DNA from: Novipirellula artificiosorum
GTDB lineage: Bacteria; Planctomycetota; Planctomycetia; Pirellulales; Pirellulaceae
Direction: 5' to 3'
Length of the DNA: 64,000 nt
NCBI RefSeq assembly: GCF_007860135.1
Contig: NZ_SJPV01000005.1
Location: 496,400-560,399 of the forward strand
Shown here: positions 8,384 to 17,187 of the stretch, one piece after another
Numbering within the stretch: position 1 is the stretch's first letter
Layout: the number at the start of each line of letters is the position of its first letter
Translations under genes and position numbers: made by a program
The notes under the pieces: generated by a model
Databases searched by the model: none
The model's input: the letters and a program-made list of their open reading frames with translations, nothing else
What the model was told of the DNA's origin: nothing

Positions 8384-9433
8384 TCACGCCGCCCGACGGT
8401 CTGAGTCAAACAAGTGGCGAGCCATATTCTTTCGTCGACGAAACTCGATCTTTACGGCCTTCGTATGGTGCTTCCACCAAGTCCGTAGAAGCGCGTTCGG
8501 CTTCTCCGCTTCGAAATGGGCCCAAGCGGTCTTGGCCAAATGCCGCTGAAACAAACGCTTCGCGGGGTGCCGGCAATAGTAGTGCCAAGGCTTCGACGGC
8601 GACGTGAAATGAATCACCCATGGATCCGTCATCAATCTCGTGTACGTTTCGCGATCGAAAGGGCTATCATGATGCGATGGAAATAGGTGAACCTGAGCGC
8701 CTTGGTTCCATTGCGGGTTCAATTCGCCCCAACGCCCGTAGAGCACAACGTTCAATGCGTACTGGTCCCACCATAAGACATGCTCGCGGTGTTTTTCCAA
8801 ACATTCAAACAACTGAGCATCAATCCGTTCGCGTCGCCACCGGTCAACGTCAATCAGCAAGACACCCGTATTGAAGTACTTTGAACAGGGATCCAGTGAC
8901 AGACTTTTGTAGTTGGCGATCGGGAGCGGCGAAGCAAGAAAGCGTTTGAAGTGAGTGTAGGACTTCATTGCGATCGCCGCATCGATGTAAGGTGCAGCAG
9001 AATCCTGTGCCGCCAACACCAAATGGCGATTTAGCGGCAAGTCCCAGAGTTCACCCAAGTCACGACAAACAATCAAATCAGAGTCTAAGTAAATCGCTCG
9101 ATCAATCGACGTTGGAAGAATCTGCGGAATCAACAAGCGAAGGTAAGCTGACGAGCTGATGTGCCCGTCAACGGGCAAATGACTCAACGTGGACATCGAG
9201 ACTTCGATGAACTGAATCGCTACACGAGGGTTGTTGCACGAATCCGCAATCCTCCGTTTGGACTCGTCGGTCATTCCACCGTCGAAAATGTACAGCTGCA
9301 TCGAACGAGGTTCGGCGAGCGATTCGATCGCCGATCGAAGCGTTACGGCCAACGGCATCGCATAGGCTTCATCGGATCCACTCACCACAATGATCGGATC
9401 CATCGATGCGGCCTTGTTCTCTGTTTGATTCAT
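8384..9433 (-). CDS. Glycosyltransferase family 8 (paralogue 2)
   Basis: 349 aa GT8 enzyme. VVSGSDEAYAMPLAVTLRS forms the nucleotide-sugar-binding start and YLDSDL at 115-120 provides Asp117-Asp119. The frame is open to 9475, but ATG 9433 has a GAGGGG ribosome-binding stretch about 11 bases upstream and removes a non-conserved leader. It shares with paralogues 1 and 3 the FNTGVLLIDVDRWRRERID block and WWDQYALNVVLYGRWGELNP region, so it arose by duplication. It lies 38 bases downstream of paralogue 3 and is probably transcribed with it and with the GT2 gene at 10535. Retaining hexosyl transfer to a surface glycan is the likely activity; the acceptor is unknown. Confidence 0.88.
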   Translation of the reverse strand: MNQTENKAASMDPIIVVSGSDEAYAMPLAVTLRSAIESLAEPRSMQLYIFDGGMTDESKRRIADSCNNPRVAIQFIEVSMSTLSHLPVDGHISSSAYLRLLIPQILPTSIDRAIYLDSDLIVCRDLGELWDLPLNRHLVLAAQDSAAPYIDAAIAMKSYTHFKRFLASPLPIANYKSLSLDPCSKYFNTGVLLIDVDRWRRERIDAQLFECLEKHREHVLWWDQYALNVVLYGRWGELNPQWNQGAQVHLFPSHHDSPFDRETYTRLMTDPWVIHFTSPSKPWHYYCRHPAKRLFQRHLAKTAWAHFEAEKPNALLRTWWKHHTKAVKIEFRRRKNMARHLFDSDRRAA

Positions 9434-9471
9434 GGATCTCGATCCCCTCGGATTGCAGTCGAATTGGAAAA

Positions 9472-10503
9472 TCACCCGGCGCGACGGTGTTCTGTCCCAA
9501 GAAATCGCCGAATCATCCGTTTTCTTCTTCGAATTCCGTTCCTTGCCGCATCCGAATGATACTTCCAGATCTGTTGCAGGTAGTCGTCAGGACGTTCCGC
9601 AGTGTATCCGGCCCACGAAGTCCTGCTCAGGTAATGATGAAAACGCTTCGTCTCAGGATGTCGACAGAAATAGTTCCATGGCTTCAGCGAGGACGTGAAG
9701 TGAATAATCCAAGGGTCTTTGCGCAAGAGCGCCATGGATCTCTTTCGAAAAGGACTCTCGCCATGAGCGGGATAAGCGAACAGATGGGCGGTTTGATTCC
9801 ATCGCATGTCCAGTTCACCCCAGCGACCATACATCACAACATTCAGTGCATATTGATCCCACCACAACACATGGGCACGATGCTGATCGAGACAGGCAAA
9901 CAATTCCTCGTCAAGACGCTCTCGACGCCAATGGTCCACATCAATGACCAATACGCCCGCGTTGAAGTATTTGGCATAGGGCGACATTTCGAGGCTCTCG
10001 TAGTTTGCAATCGGACGCGGCGCGGCGAGATAGCGGGCGCAAAGAGAAAAGTTGGACGTCGCGATCGAACTGTCGAGATACGGCGCCGCGCTATCTTGAG
10101 CCGCAAGGATTGCATTTTCACCGAGTGGCATTTCCCAAAGCTCGGACAAGTCTTTGCAGACCAACAGGTCCGAGTCCAAATAGATCACTCGACCGATCGA
10201 ACGAGGCAACACATCGGGAATCAATAGCCGAAGGTACGACGCAGCATTGACATGTTCACTGACCGGGACGTCCTTCAAAATTGACATGTCAATGGTGACA
10301 AACTCAATCGAAACTCGATCCTCACAACACGATTCTTCGATCCGTTGTTTCGATTCGCAACGGATTCCGCCATCGAAGATATAGACCTGAAGAGCCCGAT
10401 CCATCGCTAAATGATCGACTGCGGAACGAAGCGTTACCGCCAACGGCATTGCATAGTTCTCGTCACAACCACAGACCACAACAATCGTTTCGGCATTGTC
10501 CAA
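9472..10503 (-). CDS. Glycosyltransferase family 8 (paralogue 3)
   Basis: 343 aa, closely related to the downstream GT8 gene. VVVCGCDENYAMPLAVTLRS begins the fold; YLDSDL gives Asp110-Asp112; FNAGVLVIDVDHWRRERLD and WWDQYALNVVMYGRWGELD match paralogue 2 almost residue for residue, pointing to a recent tandem duplication. No membrane span or signal peptide. It sits between the GT2 gene upstream (31 bases away) and paralogue 2 downstream, forming a three-gene minus-strand unit. The C-terminal 40 residues are basic, perhaps for membrane association. Confidence 0.88.
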   Translation of the reverse strand: MDNAETIVVVCGCDENYAMPLAVTLRSAVDHLAMDRALQVYIFDGGIRCESKQRIEESCCEDRVSIEFVTIDMSILKDVPVSEHVNAASYLRLLIPDVLPRSIGRVIYLDSDLLVCKDLSELWEMPLGENAILAAQDSAAPYLDSSIATSNFSLCARYLAAPRPIANYESLEMSPYAKYFNAGVLVIDVDHWRRERLDEELFACLDQHRAHVLWWDQYALNVVMYGRWGELDMRWNQTAHLFAYPAHGESPFRKRSMALLRKDPWIIHFTSSLKPWNYFCRHPETKRFHHYLSRTSWAGYTAERPDDYLQQIWKYHSDAARNGIRRRKRMIRRFLGTEHRRAG

Positions 10504-10534
10504 CTTCCAACTCCTTCAGGTTGTTGCTCGAGAC

Positions 10535-11587
10535 CTACGCAGCGTTCTTCATCCGCTGACTTAATCCATCCATCACGTTAGGAAGCCTCTCGATCTTCGT
10601 ACGATATTTTTTTCGATCGGACTTCGGTCGAAGCACGTTTTTCACCGACGAGTCCAACAAGACACTCATCCCCTTCAGTAAGATCCAAAATCGCAGTGGA
10701 CTCAGTCGCCATGCTTCGAGGAGCAATTGGCCACCCCGAAATCGATCGGCCGAAACATCCTGGTCCGGGTTCGAACGACGATGAATCCGCGACGCTTGCA
10801 GGAAAACGGTGAAGGCGTAGTTACGACACGTCACGGGGTCAAGGGCCGGCGAACCAATGTATTGGCGAATCGTGTAGGCGACCGCTTCGACCACCAACGC
10901 CAACTTCGCTGTACTCGCATCGCTGTGGCACTTTCGATACAAACAAGTCGGTTCCTTGACATGGGCGAACGAGACTCCCAACGAAGCGCAACGCAAATAG
11001 AATTCGTAGTCCTCGCAGTACTCGTGATCACTGCTCCAGGGCCCGACTCGTTCCAACACCTCGCGACGCATCACCGTGGCGGACGGCGTAAGAAAGCCTC
11101 GACAAAACATGCTGGCGGGAAAGTTGGCAACTTCCTCCGTGCTCGGTCCCCACACCCCAAGTTCTCGATCCGTTCCGTCTTCAACCATGGTGACATTTGC
11201 CGATGCGATGTCGCGCCCCGTGCGATCCAAGACGTCCAACATCGTCTCCAGATGTCGCGGCAACCAACGATCGTCGGAATCCAGAGTTGCAACGTACTGA
11301 CCTCGGACCAAACGAAAAGCAACGTTGCGAGTCTCCGCAGCGCCTACATTTGACGTATTCCGAAGATAGGTCACTGCGTTCGGTACGGAAGCGCCAAACG
11401 CCTTCACAATCCGCTCGGTCTCACCCGACGAGGCATCCTCGACGACAAACAGCTCCCAATTCATGTACGTTTGCCGGCGAACAGTTTCCAGCGTCGACGC
11501 AATCAAGTGGTCCCGATTGTAGGCTGGGATGACCACGGAAACCAAACCCGGACGCGGTGGTTGTAGATAAGCAATCGGATCATTCAT
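10535..11587 (-). CDS. Glycosyltransferase family 2
   Basis: 350 aa inverting GT2 enzyme. GLVSVVIPAYNRDHLIASTL starts the GT-A fold, VVEDASS is the first aspartate site and TLDSDDRW (Asp103-Asp105) the DxD. The ED motif region (SDHEYCEDYEFYLRCASLG) that supplies the catalytic base in GT2 enzymes is present. The C-terminal region (about 100 aa) has a hydrophobic stretch but no clear membrane helix. First gene of the minus-strand unit with two GT8 genes, divergent from another GT2 gene across a 334-base gap. Confidence 0.87.
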   Translation of the reverse strand: MNDPIAYLQPPRPGLVSVVIPAYNRDHLIASTLETVRRQTYMNWELFVVEDASSGETERIVKAFGASVPNAVTYLRNTSNVGAAETRNVAFRLVRGQYVATLDSDDRWLPRHLETMLDVLDRTGRDIASANVTMVEDGTDRELGVWGPSTEEVANFPASMFCRGFLTPSATVMRREVLERVGPWSSDHEYCEDYEFYLRCASLGVSFAHVKEPTCLYRKCHSDASTAKLALVVEAVAYTIRQYIGSPALDPVTCRNYAFTVFLQASRIHRRSNPDQDVSADRFRGGQLLLEAWRLSPLRFWILLKGMSVLLDSSVKNVLRPKSDRKKYRTKIERLPNVMDGLSQRMKNAA

Positions 11588-11921
11588 CGCAGCAACACGT
11601 TCGATAGAAAAACAACTGACCTCATCCCTCTATTTGTCGGTCGCTGGGGAAAGCAAAACCACACCTTTTCGATTGCAAAACCAGATTAGCCCGAACATCC
11701 GTCATCAAAAGTACACCCCCGCCGTCGGACGACGGGGTTTGGGTCATAAAATGCTTGCAAAAGCGTCGATGGCGATTCAGACGCCTTGCCTTTCTGCACC
11801 GATGTGCGGAATCCGCTCCCTCGGATCATGGTGACCCCAACGACAACGTTTCAGGTCCCCAGCGGTAATGCGTTTTGCGGTAGCGTGCTTTCAAGACACC
11901 CCCAAAATCCCACCGATACCC
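11588..11921. other. Divergent intergenic region between two GT2 genes
   Basis: 334 bases. It should contain the promoters of both the minus-strand GT2/GT8/GT8 unit and the plus-strand GT2 gene. Short frames are present but none is recognisable. I see no strong promoter or operator motif. Confidence 0.4.
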
Positions 11922-13034
11922 ATGAGCATCCCAAATCCTGGCGCAATCGATCGCGATGCCCGCCCGACGGGCGCGTTTTCTGCGAACCTCGGTTCCGTTG
12001 GACCCCCGGTCATACGGCGGCCACGAACGAGTTGCTTGGTCAATAGCTACAACTATGCCCCGTATGTTTGTGAAGCCGTCGAAACAGCGATCGAACAGGA
12101 GTTGCCGTTTGATGAGATCATTGTGGTTGACGACGGGTCCACCGACGGTTCGCTGCAACGTCTGCGCGGTCGATTTTCCTCCGTGGACAATGTGACGATC
12201 GTCTCGAAACCCAACGGTGGACAGCTCTCCTGCTTCCATGAAGGGAAACGGTTGGCCTCGGGTGATCTCGTGTTCTTCTTGGATGCCGACGATCGCTACG
12301 ATTCTCGATACAACCTACATGCAACCGATCTCTATCAACGGCGCAGCGACGTCGATTTCCTCAGTATCAGTTTCCGTGAAATCGGACTGGTTCGCCGCCG
12401 ACCACTACCCGCCAAACCCACCCGCGATTATGGTATCAGCACGCTCGCTGCAATCTTCCAACGAAGCTGGATCGGTAACCCAACTTCTTGCCTCTCCATG
12501 CGGTCGAGTTTACTCAGTCGTGTCTTGCCTTATCCGGATGAGGCCGCATGGCGCATCCGTGCCGACGATGTACTCGTGATTGGCTCCTCGATCGTTGGAG
12601 CTCACAAGTTCCACTTGGATCAACCCTTGGTCGATTATCGGCTGCATGCCAACAATGGATTTGCAAATCAAAAGCAAAGTCCAAAAAGCAAGATGCAACA
12701 GGCTTTGCAGTTGAATCGCCTGATTCGGTGGTATGTCGAACAAATGGGCTACGACATCTCGCTGCTTGGCTATCTCTTACCCCGTGAGTTTCGCACCCTG
12801 GAACGTCCCTCGCTCGCCGAATGGATGCGCTACACCAAGATGGGCTCAACAACGAATCTGCCCTGGTCGCAAAGGATCGGTTTTGCGTTGCTGATGATGG
12901 ACCACTATCTGCGCCAGCGTAGGCGAAGCAAAGACGATGCAAAACGTGTTGCAGCGGATGCGGAGGCAACGGTTTCCGCTGACTTCAATCCCCGCCTGCC
13001 GATACCAAGCGACTCAGGCCAGAAGGCAGCTTGA
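11922..13034 (+). CDS. Glycosyltransferase family 2
   Basis: 370 aa from ATG 11922; an in-frame ATG at 11868 would add 18 non-conserved residues, and neither has an obvious ribosome-binding site. SCLVNSYNYAPYVCEAVETA opens the GT-A domain, IIVVDDGSTDGS is the UDP-binding loop and FLDADDRY gives Asp121-Asp123. The later WRIRADDVLVIGSSIVG block is the likely catalytic-base region. The C-terminus is basic and contains short hydrophobic patches. Last gene of the glycosyltransferase cluster; its stop is 45 bases from the convergent NIF3-like gene. Confidence 0.85.
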   Translation: MSIPNPGAIDRDARPTGAFSANLGSVGPPVIRRPRTSCLVNSYNYAPYVCEAVETAIEQELPFDEIIVVDDGSTDGSLQRLRGRFSSVDNVTIVSKPNGGQLSCFHEGKRLASGDLVFFLDADDRYDSRYNLHATDLYQRRSDVDFLSISFREIGLVRRRPLPAKPTRDYGISTLAAIFQRSWIGNPTSCLSMRSSLLSRVLPYPDEAAWRIRADDVLVIGSSIVGAHKFHLDQPLVDYRLHANNGFANQKQSPKSKMQQALQLNRLIRWYVEQMGYDISLLGYLLPREFRTLERPSLAEWMRYTKMGSTTNLPWSQRIGFALLMMDHYLRQRRRSKDDAKRVAADAEATVSADFNPRLPIPSDSGQKAA

Positions 13035-13079
13035 TCCCGTACGTTGCCAAACGAGGTCAGCCGAGAACATCCTCCGTCC

Positions 13080-13967
13080 TCAGCGGTTTTCATCGCCGTT
13101 GGCTCGCAGCCCATTCAAGCACTCAATCGGATCGCTTTCCTGATCACTGGCCCAAACCACCAAAGCAGGAAACTCACGCGATAGGGTCTTGGCCAGCCGG
13201 TCCATTGCAAACCGTTCACTTTGATAATGCCCCACAAGAATCAGCCCGATTCCGAGCGATTCTGCTTCCAAGCAGGTATGAAACGTAGCCTCACCGGTCA
13301 CCATGGCGTCACATCCTTTCCGCTTCGCCGCCGACAAGAAACTGCCGCCGCTTCCACAAGCGATTGCAACGCGAGTGATTGCTTTGTCGGGGGAACCGAT
13401 TCGTCGCACGTTGTCCGCCGAACAAACGTCGGCCGCGCGTCGAGTCAATTCGCCAAACGACGATGGTGGATCCCAAAGCCCGTACCGTCCCGCGGCACCA
13501 TCCTTTACTTCGAAGGTCGCCGTCGGGGCGGAAGCTAAATCTGCTGTGGGATCGATGAGAGGCCGAATCTCGTGAAGTTCCAAACGCTCGGCCCAATCTT
13601 GGTTGATGCCGTTGGCCGCGGAATCAAACGCCGTGTGAGCGCTGTAAACGGCTACCCCGGCCTGAATCAGTTGCAACAGCATCCCACCTGTAATCGAATC
13701 CGACGTGATCCGAGCGAGAGGCTTGAAGGGCATCGGGTGGTGAGCGATGATCAAGTCAACCTTCTCCGTCACCGCTTCGTCCACGACCGCTGGAGTCAAG
13801 GTCAGGCACGTCATGACTCGCCCAGCGTGACGATTTCGGTCGCCCACCAACAACCCAACGTTGTCCCACGACTCCGCCAATCGAAGCGGAGCAATCGCCG
13901 AAAGGTGCTGGCAAAGCTGATCCACCGATACGACTAGCGTGTCGTCACGATCGTTAGTTGCTGTCAT
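13080..13967 (-). CDS. NIF3-like dinuclear metal-centre protein (DUF34)
   Basis: 295 aa, normal for the bacterial YbgI/NIF3 family. SWDNVGLLVGD near residues 39-49, IIAHHPMPFK near 75-84 (two metal-ligand histidines), SAHTAFD near 115-121 and the C-terminal LVGHYQSERFAMDRLAK block with its His and Glu form the classic dinuclear metal site of the hexameric ring. Often annotated as GTP cyclohydrolase I type 2 homologue, but the physiological role is unresolved. It lies 21 bases downstream of the stop-to-start interval beside infC, on the same strand and after it, so may be read through from the infC promoter. Confidence 0.9.
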   Translation of the reverse strand: MTATNDRDDTLVVSVDQLCQHLSAIAPLRLAESWDNVGLLVGDRNRHAGRVMTCLTLTPAVVDEAVTEKVDLIIAHHPMPFKPLARITSDSITGGMLLQLIQAGVAVYSAHTAFDSAANGINQDWAERLELHEIRPLIDPTADLASAPTATFEVKDGAAGRYGLWDPPSSFGELTRRAADVCSADNVRRIGSPDKAITRVAIACGSGGSFLSAAKRKGCDAMVTGEATFHTCLEAESLGIGLILVGHYQSERFAMDRLAKTLSREFPALVVWASDQESDPIECLNGLRANGDENR

Positions 13968-13988
13968 CTGCTAACGGACACCTGACGT

Positions 13989-14519
13989 CTACTTTGGCGC
14001 GATCATACAAATCATTCGCCGGCCATGTTGTTGCGGTGCCGTTTCGACCTTACCCACCTCGCTCAACAACTCAACAACCATCTCCATGACCTTACGGCCT
14101 TCCTCGATGTGAGCCATCTCGCGACCTCGAAACAGCACACTGACCTGAACTTTGTCTTTGTGCTCTAAGAACTTTTCCGCCTGGCGAATCTTGGTGCGAA
14201 CGTCTTCGTCGCCCGTCTTCGGCCGTAAGCGAATTTCTTTGGTCTTCGTCTTGGTGTGACTACTCTGCTGTTTCTTGTTCTTTTCGTACTTGAACTTGCC
14301 GTAATCCATGATTCGGCAAACCGGTGGTCGCTCATTCGGAGCGACCTCAACCAGATCTAAACCGGCGTCACGTGCACGGTCGAGGGCCTGCTCGGTGGGA
14401 ATGATCCCCAACTGCTCCCCTTCTTCACTGACGACACGAATCGGGCTGATTCGGATTTGGCTGTTAATACGGACGGTATCACGAGATTCTTGCTGGTTGG
14501 TTTTGCGTGCCAATGCCAC
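13989..14519 (-). CDS. infC: Translation initiation factor IF-3
   Basis: Binds the 30S subunit and controls start-codon selection. The conserved protein starts near RINSQIRISPIRVVSEEGEQ, followed by PPVCRIMDYGKFKYE at the end of the N-domain and the lysine-rich linker, then the C-domain with VLFRGREMAH and the GRRMICMIAPK end. The frame is open to 14648, but the first 43 residues are unlike IF-3. No ATG lies at the expected place; GTG at 14519 (giving 176 aa, the usual size) or TTG at 14513 are the plausible starts, with GGAG 12 bases before the GTG. A rare start codon is a known autoregulatory feature of infC in E. coli. Ribosomal protein genes L35/L20 do not follow here. Confidence 0.92.
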   Translation of the reverse strand: MALARKTNQQESRDTVRINSQIRISPIRVVSEEGEQLGIIPTEQALDRARDAGLDLVEVAPNERPPVCRIMDYGKFKYEKNKKQQSSHTKTKTKEIRLRPKTGDEDVRTKIRQAEKFLEHKDKVQVSVLFRGREMAHIEEGRKVMEMVVELLSEVGKVETAPQQHGRRMICMIAPK

Positions 14520-15016
14520 TAATAAAAACGTCTCCGGCCAGAGGGCTATCCGGCACAAAAGGTAGGAATCCATTTTGGGGAGACCCACATAGGTCCCTGT
14601 GCTTTTCTTCTTGACGGCGCAACCACAGTGCCAATCGCACCGAATCAAACGGTAACGGCGTTCGTCAAGCCCAAAACGTCTCCAAAAGTATCCATATCGG
14701 CGCTAGGAACCGTCAACAGCGAAATCGTAGAAATCCCCATTTTGCCTAAGAACAGGTCTCCAGAACCGCTTGGATCTTCCTTCGAACCCCGAATCGAACG
14801 ACGAAGCAGCCCATCGACGGCTTCCCCTTGGCAAAAATTGGCTTGATTGCTGCGGTACAGGTCCCGAAACATACTTGACGAGTCGCTAACTTCCGCACAG
14901 ACTACCGAGACGAAAAACAAGGGAAGATGGCTCAAGCGACGAGGTCGAACGAGCCGAAACCACCCAAAACCAAAGCACGTCGCGCGTAGCATCCACTACA
15001 CTCGCGATCGCCTTTC
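14520..15016. other. Intergenic region upstream of infC and tRNA-Val
   Basis: About 500 bases. A 115-aa minus-strand frame (14645-14992) and a 72-aa plus-strand frame overlap each other; neither resembles a known protein, although the minus-strand one has a short hydrophobic stretch that could mimic a signal peptide. Promoters for infC and the tRNA are presumably here. Confidence 0.35.
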
Positions 15017-15090
15017 GGGCAATTAGCTCAGTTGGTTAGAGCGCCACGTTGACATCGTGGAGGTCACAGATTCGAGTTCTGTATTGCCCA
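15017..15090 (+). tRNA. tRNA-Val (anticodon GAC)
   Basis: Complete 74-base cloverleaf. Acceptor GGGCAAT pairs with ATTGCCC, the D arm reads GCTCAGTTGGTTAGAGC, the anticodon stem CCACG/CGTGG encloses TTGACAT with GAC at the anticodon, and the T arm ACAGA/TCTGT encloses TTCGAGT. Discriminator base A at 15090; CCA is not encoded. The T-rich sequence just after (CTCGTTTTTT) may help termination. The gene marks the left edge of an island of plasmid and transposon remnants; a duplicated tRNA 3' end was not seen downstream. Confidence 0.97.
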
Positions 15091-15434
15091 CTCGTTTTTT
15101 ACGGGGTTTTTGAGGTTTCCAGCTCTAGGTAGTTGGAACGTAGGTCAGTGATTTGGAGCGGTTCTCACCCCATTTCTCTGACCCAAACACTGACCCTGAT
15201 TATAGCGACTAACGGCCGCTGCGGTAGCAGAAAAAACGGCCAATCTCCCCCACCCTTCAAAGATCGGTTTTCAGACCTCGCTTTTTTATGCGATGTGGGA
15301 ATGAGCTTGCCGTCCTTGTCTGTAGAAAAGCCCTGGAAGGATAAGTTTTTTGCGTCTGCCAAAAAACCAGCTCATAACGACCACCCAAACGGGCATCAGC
15401 ACGCGTGTTGTGGCTGATGAAATGGCAGCGCTAG
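15091..15434. other. Non-coding left flank of island
   Basis: 344 bases between the tRNA and the first island gene. Base composition becomes more AT-rich than before the tRNA. Only short opposing frames are present and none is recognisable. Confidence 0.4.
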
Positions 15435-15851
15435 CTAGCCAGTCACCGACTTGTACTTTGTAAAAAGCAAATCTAGTGCCTCATCAGCTAAGTCCTGTTT
15501 CCGGCGAGAAACTCCTGCAAGTTGCAGGCGGTGAAAAAGCTGGTTGAATTTGGTTTCGTTTTCCTCAAGCACTTTTAGTGTCAAATTGCGACGGCTTTCT
15601 CGCGTGACAATGGAAGGCCTAAAAACCTCCCCTTTTGGTTCTCGCTTTTTGGCTGCTGGTTTCGCTGGCATTTCTGAGGTCGGAGTTGCGGTTTTGTTTT
15701 TGCCATCAGTTTTTTGCATTGCTTCCTGTGTTTTGTTCTCTCGTTGCTTTTTGCGTTTTTCAAGAAGCCTCTTTTCAGCTTCATCGAAATTTTCCAGCTG
15801 ACCATCAACGATATCAAACGTGGCTGAAACATCCGGTGCCCCTTTACTCAT
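15435..15851 (-). CDS. Small basic protein next to ParA (putative partition partner)
   Basis: 138 aa, highly charged. Residues about 20-75 are Lys/Glu/Thr/Pro-rich and probably disordered or coiled; the C-terminal 60 residues (SIVTRESRRNLTLKVLEENE and VSRRKQDLADEALDLLFTKY) look like a compact helical DNA-binding domain. The start overlaps the end of the ParA-like frame by 8 bases. Position and size fit the small ParB-like or CopG-like partner found beside parA in plasmid partition operons, but no motif proves it. It seems intact although its upstream partner is truncated. Confidence 0.5.
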   Translation of the reverse strand: MSKGAPDVSATFDIVDGQLENFDEAEKRLLEKRKKQRENKTQEAMQKTDGKNKTATPTSEMPAKPAAKKREPKGEVFRPSIVTRESRRNLTLKVLEENETKFNQLFHRLQLAGVSRRKQDLADEALDLLFTKYKSVTG

Positions 15852-16353
15852 TTGCTACTCCATCAAGATTTGGCAACTTTGGTAGGATGATTTCTTGAGC
15901 GAGCTTTAGAACATCGTTGGCAGCACCGTTGTTTTTGAAGAAAGCTGGCTCGCGCATCACGGACGTGTTTCTTTTTACGGCTATCATTTCACGGATCTCT
16001 GTCTTTGCAACAGGGATTCCGTAGCGTCCCAGATTGTCCCTCACCCCACGGACTGCAATATCGTTCTTAAGCGTTCTCGTAAGCACAATGGCTGCATCAG
16101 GCTTGCCCTCTTTGCTTCTCCTTTGTTGGCGTCGTACAAGGTTGATGACACCTACCGTTTGAAGCAAGTCTTGTTCTGAAACACAAAGCGGAATCAGCAC
16201 CAAGTCAGAAAGCAAACAAAGTGTTGATACCTGGTCGCCCTCTTTCCCAGGCGCATCAAGAATTACGTGCTGACCGGACTCTGAAAGCTCTTGAACCGCA
16301 TCATCGATTGCGTCTAAAGATGTTGCAGCTCGAACGACAAGGCTTAGCGATTC
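15844..16353 (-). pseudogene. parA: ParA-type partition ATPase lacking its N-terminus
   Basis: The open frame runs back from the stop at 15844 to an in-frame TAG at 16354-16356. It encodes the middle and C-terminal parts of a ParA/MinD-like ATPase: HVILDAPGKEGDQVS corresponds to the Walker B-type switch strand and SDLVLIPLCVSEQDL to the strand that follows it. The N-terminal deviant Walker A (KGGVGKT-type) region is absent and there is no credible start codon in place. About 170 residues remain of a usual 210-250. The break at about 16353 coincides with the beginning of Rep-like sequence on the opposite strand, so it looks like a recombination junction. Part of a decayed plasmid backbone. Confidence 0.6.
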
Positions 16354-16369
16354 CTATTGCCCAAGCGAG

Positions 16370-16759
16370 ATGAAACGAGTGCTTGAGCGTGCAGCCGACT
16401 GGTTGATTGAGTGTGGTTTTATTGATTCGATGGAAATAAGGCCCGATTCCAAAACCGGCGAGCTACAAGCCATATACCGCAAGGCAAGCAAAGTCAAAAT
16501 GTTCAGCGATTTCAAGCCCTCGGATGATACGCCCAAGGCCAAGCGACAGTTGCTAGCTTAGTTCGATAGTTTGCCGTCTGCCCAACGCGAAAAGCTTCTT
16601 ACTGCTGCTATCAACTATTGCAAAGACCATCATCCAGACCACATCGCAGGATATTTCCGAAACGAATCCCTCGATAGCGAGTCCTCGCGTGCCTATCTCG
16701 AACTGATTCTTCGAGAGTTTATGCGAGCAACGAAAAAGTCTGAAAAAAACGCTGCGTAA
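16370..16759 (+). pseudogene. C-terminal remnant of a plasmid Rep-like protein with in-frame stop
   Basis: Two consecutive frames in the same phase (16370-16561 and 16562-16759) are separated only by TAG at 16559. The first reads RVLERAADWLIECGFIDSME with a charged C-terminal half, the second PSAQREKLLTAAINYC and FRNESLDSESSRAYL. The layout, a winged-helix-like segment followed by a helical tail, resembles the C-terminus of plasmid replication initiators of the RepA type. No N-terminal part exists; the open frame merges at 16295-16353 with the truncated parA on the other strand. The replication assignment is tentative; the interruption is directly visible. Confidence 0.45.
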
Positions 16760-16935
16760 ACGCATCCGCGTAGGGAAACGAGACGCTTATCGGTCTCGCG
16801 GTCAAATTAGCTTCGCTGACCGACTACTTGGAGGACTGACTGCCGTTAGATTCTCATGGTCAGTGCTGGTGCTTTGTGGTAATCTAGAAAAGTGAAATAG
16901 CGAGCTTTCACGTGGAAAATAGGAGCGTGAGTGAT

Positions 16936-17187
16936 ATGACGATTGAACTTGAACTATCCCCTGATGTGCAAAAGTCACTTGAGCAAAAGGCCAGGGAGAA
17001 AGGCGTTGACGTTAAGACGTTCGTAGAAAATCTTGTTCAAGCTGCTGCTGTGTCGCCAGAGCAAGGGGCGAAACTTCGCGGGGAAGCTCTTGAAGAGGCC
17101 TTTAAGGAACTCACCCACGGGCTGCCACCGCTTGGTAACGACGTCGACGATAGCCGCGAGTCCATTTACGCGGGTCGTGGTGAATGA
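16936..17187 (+). CDS. Antitoxin of a VapBC-type module
   Basis: 83 aa from ATG 16936, which has AGGAG about 10 bases upstream; the frame is open to 16912. MTIELELSPDVQKSLEQKAR and the GVDVKTFVENLVQAA helix resemble a small ribbon-helix-helix-type antitoxin N-terminus, and the acidic C-terminus would wrap around the toxin. The last four bases overlap the start of the PIN-domain toxin, the usual antitoxin-first arrangement. Antitoxins of this kind bind their own promoter for autorepression; no clear operator palindrome is seen in the 175 bases upstream. Confidence 0.75.
   Translation: MTIELELSPDVQKSLEQKAREKGVDVKTFVENLVQAAAVSPEQGAKLRGEALEEAFKELTHGLPPLGNDVDDSRESIYAGRGE

Noticed and set aside
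14645..14992. 115-aa minus-strand frame upstream of infC
   Set aside because: No family, overlapping frames on the other strand, and the region should hold the infC and tRNA promoters.
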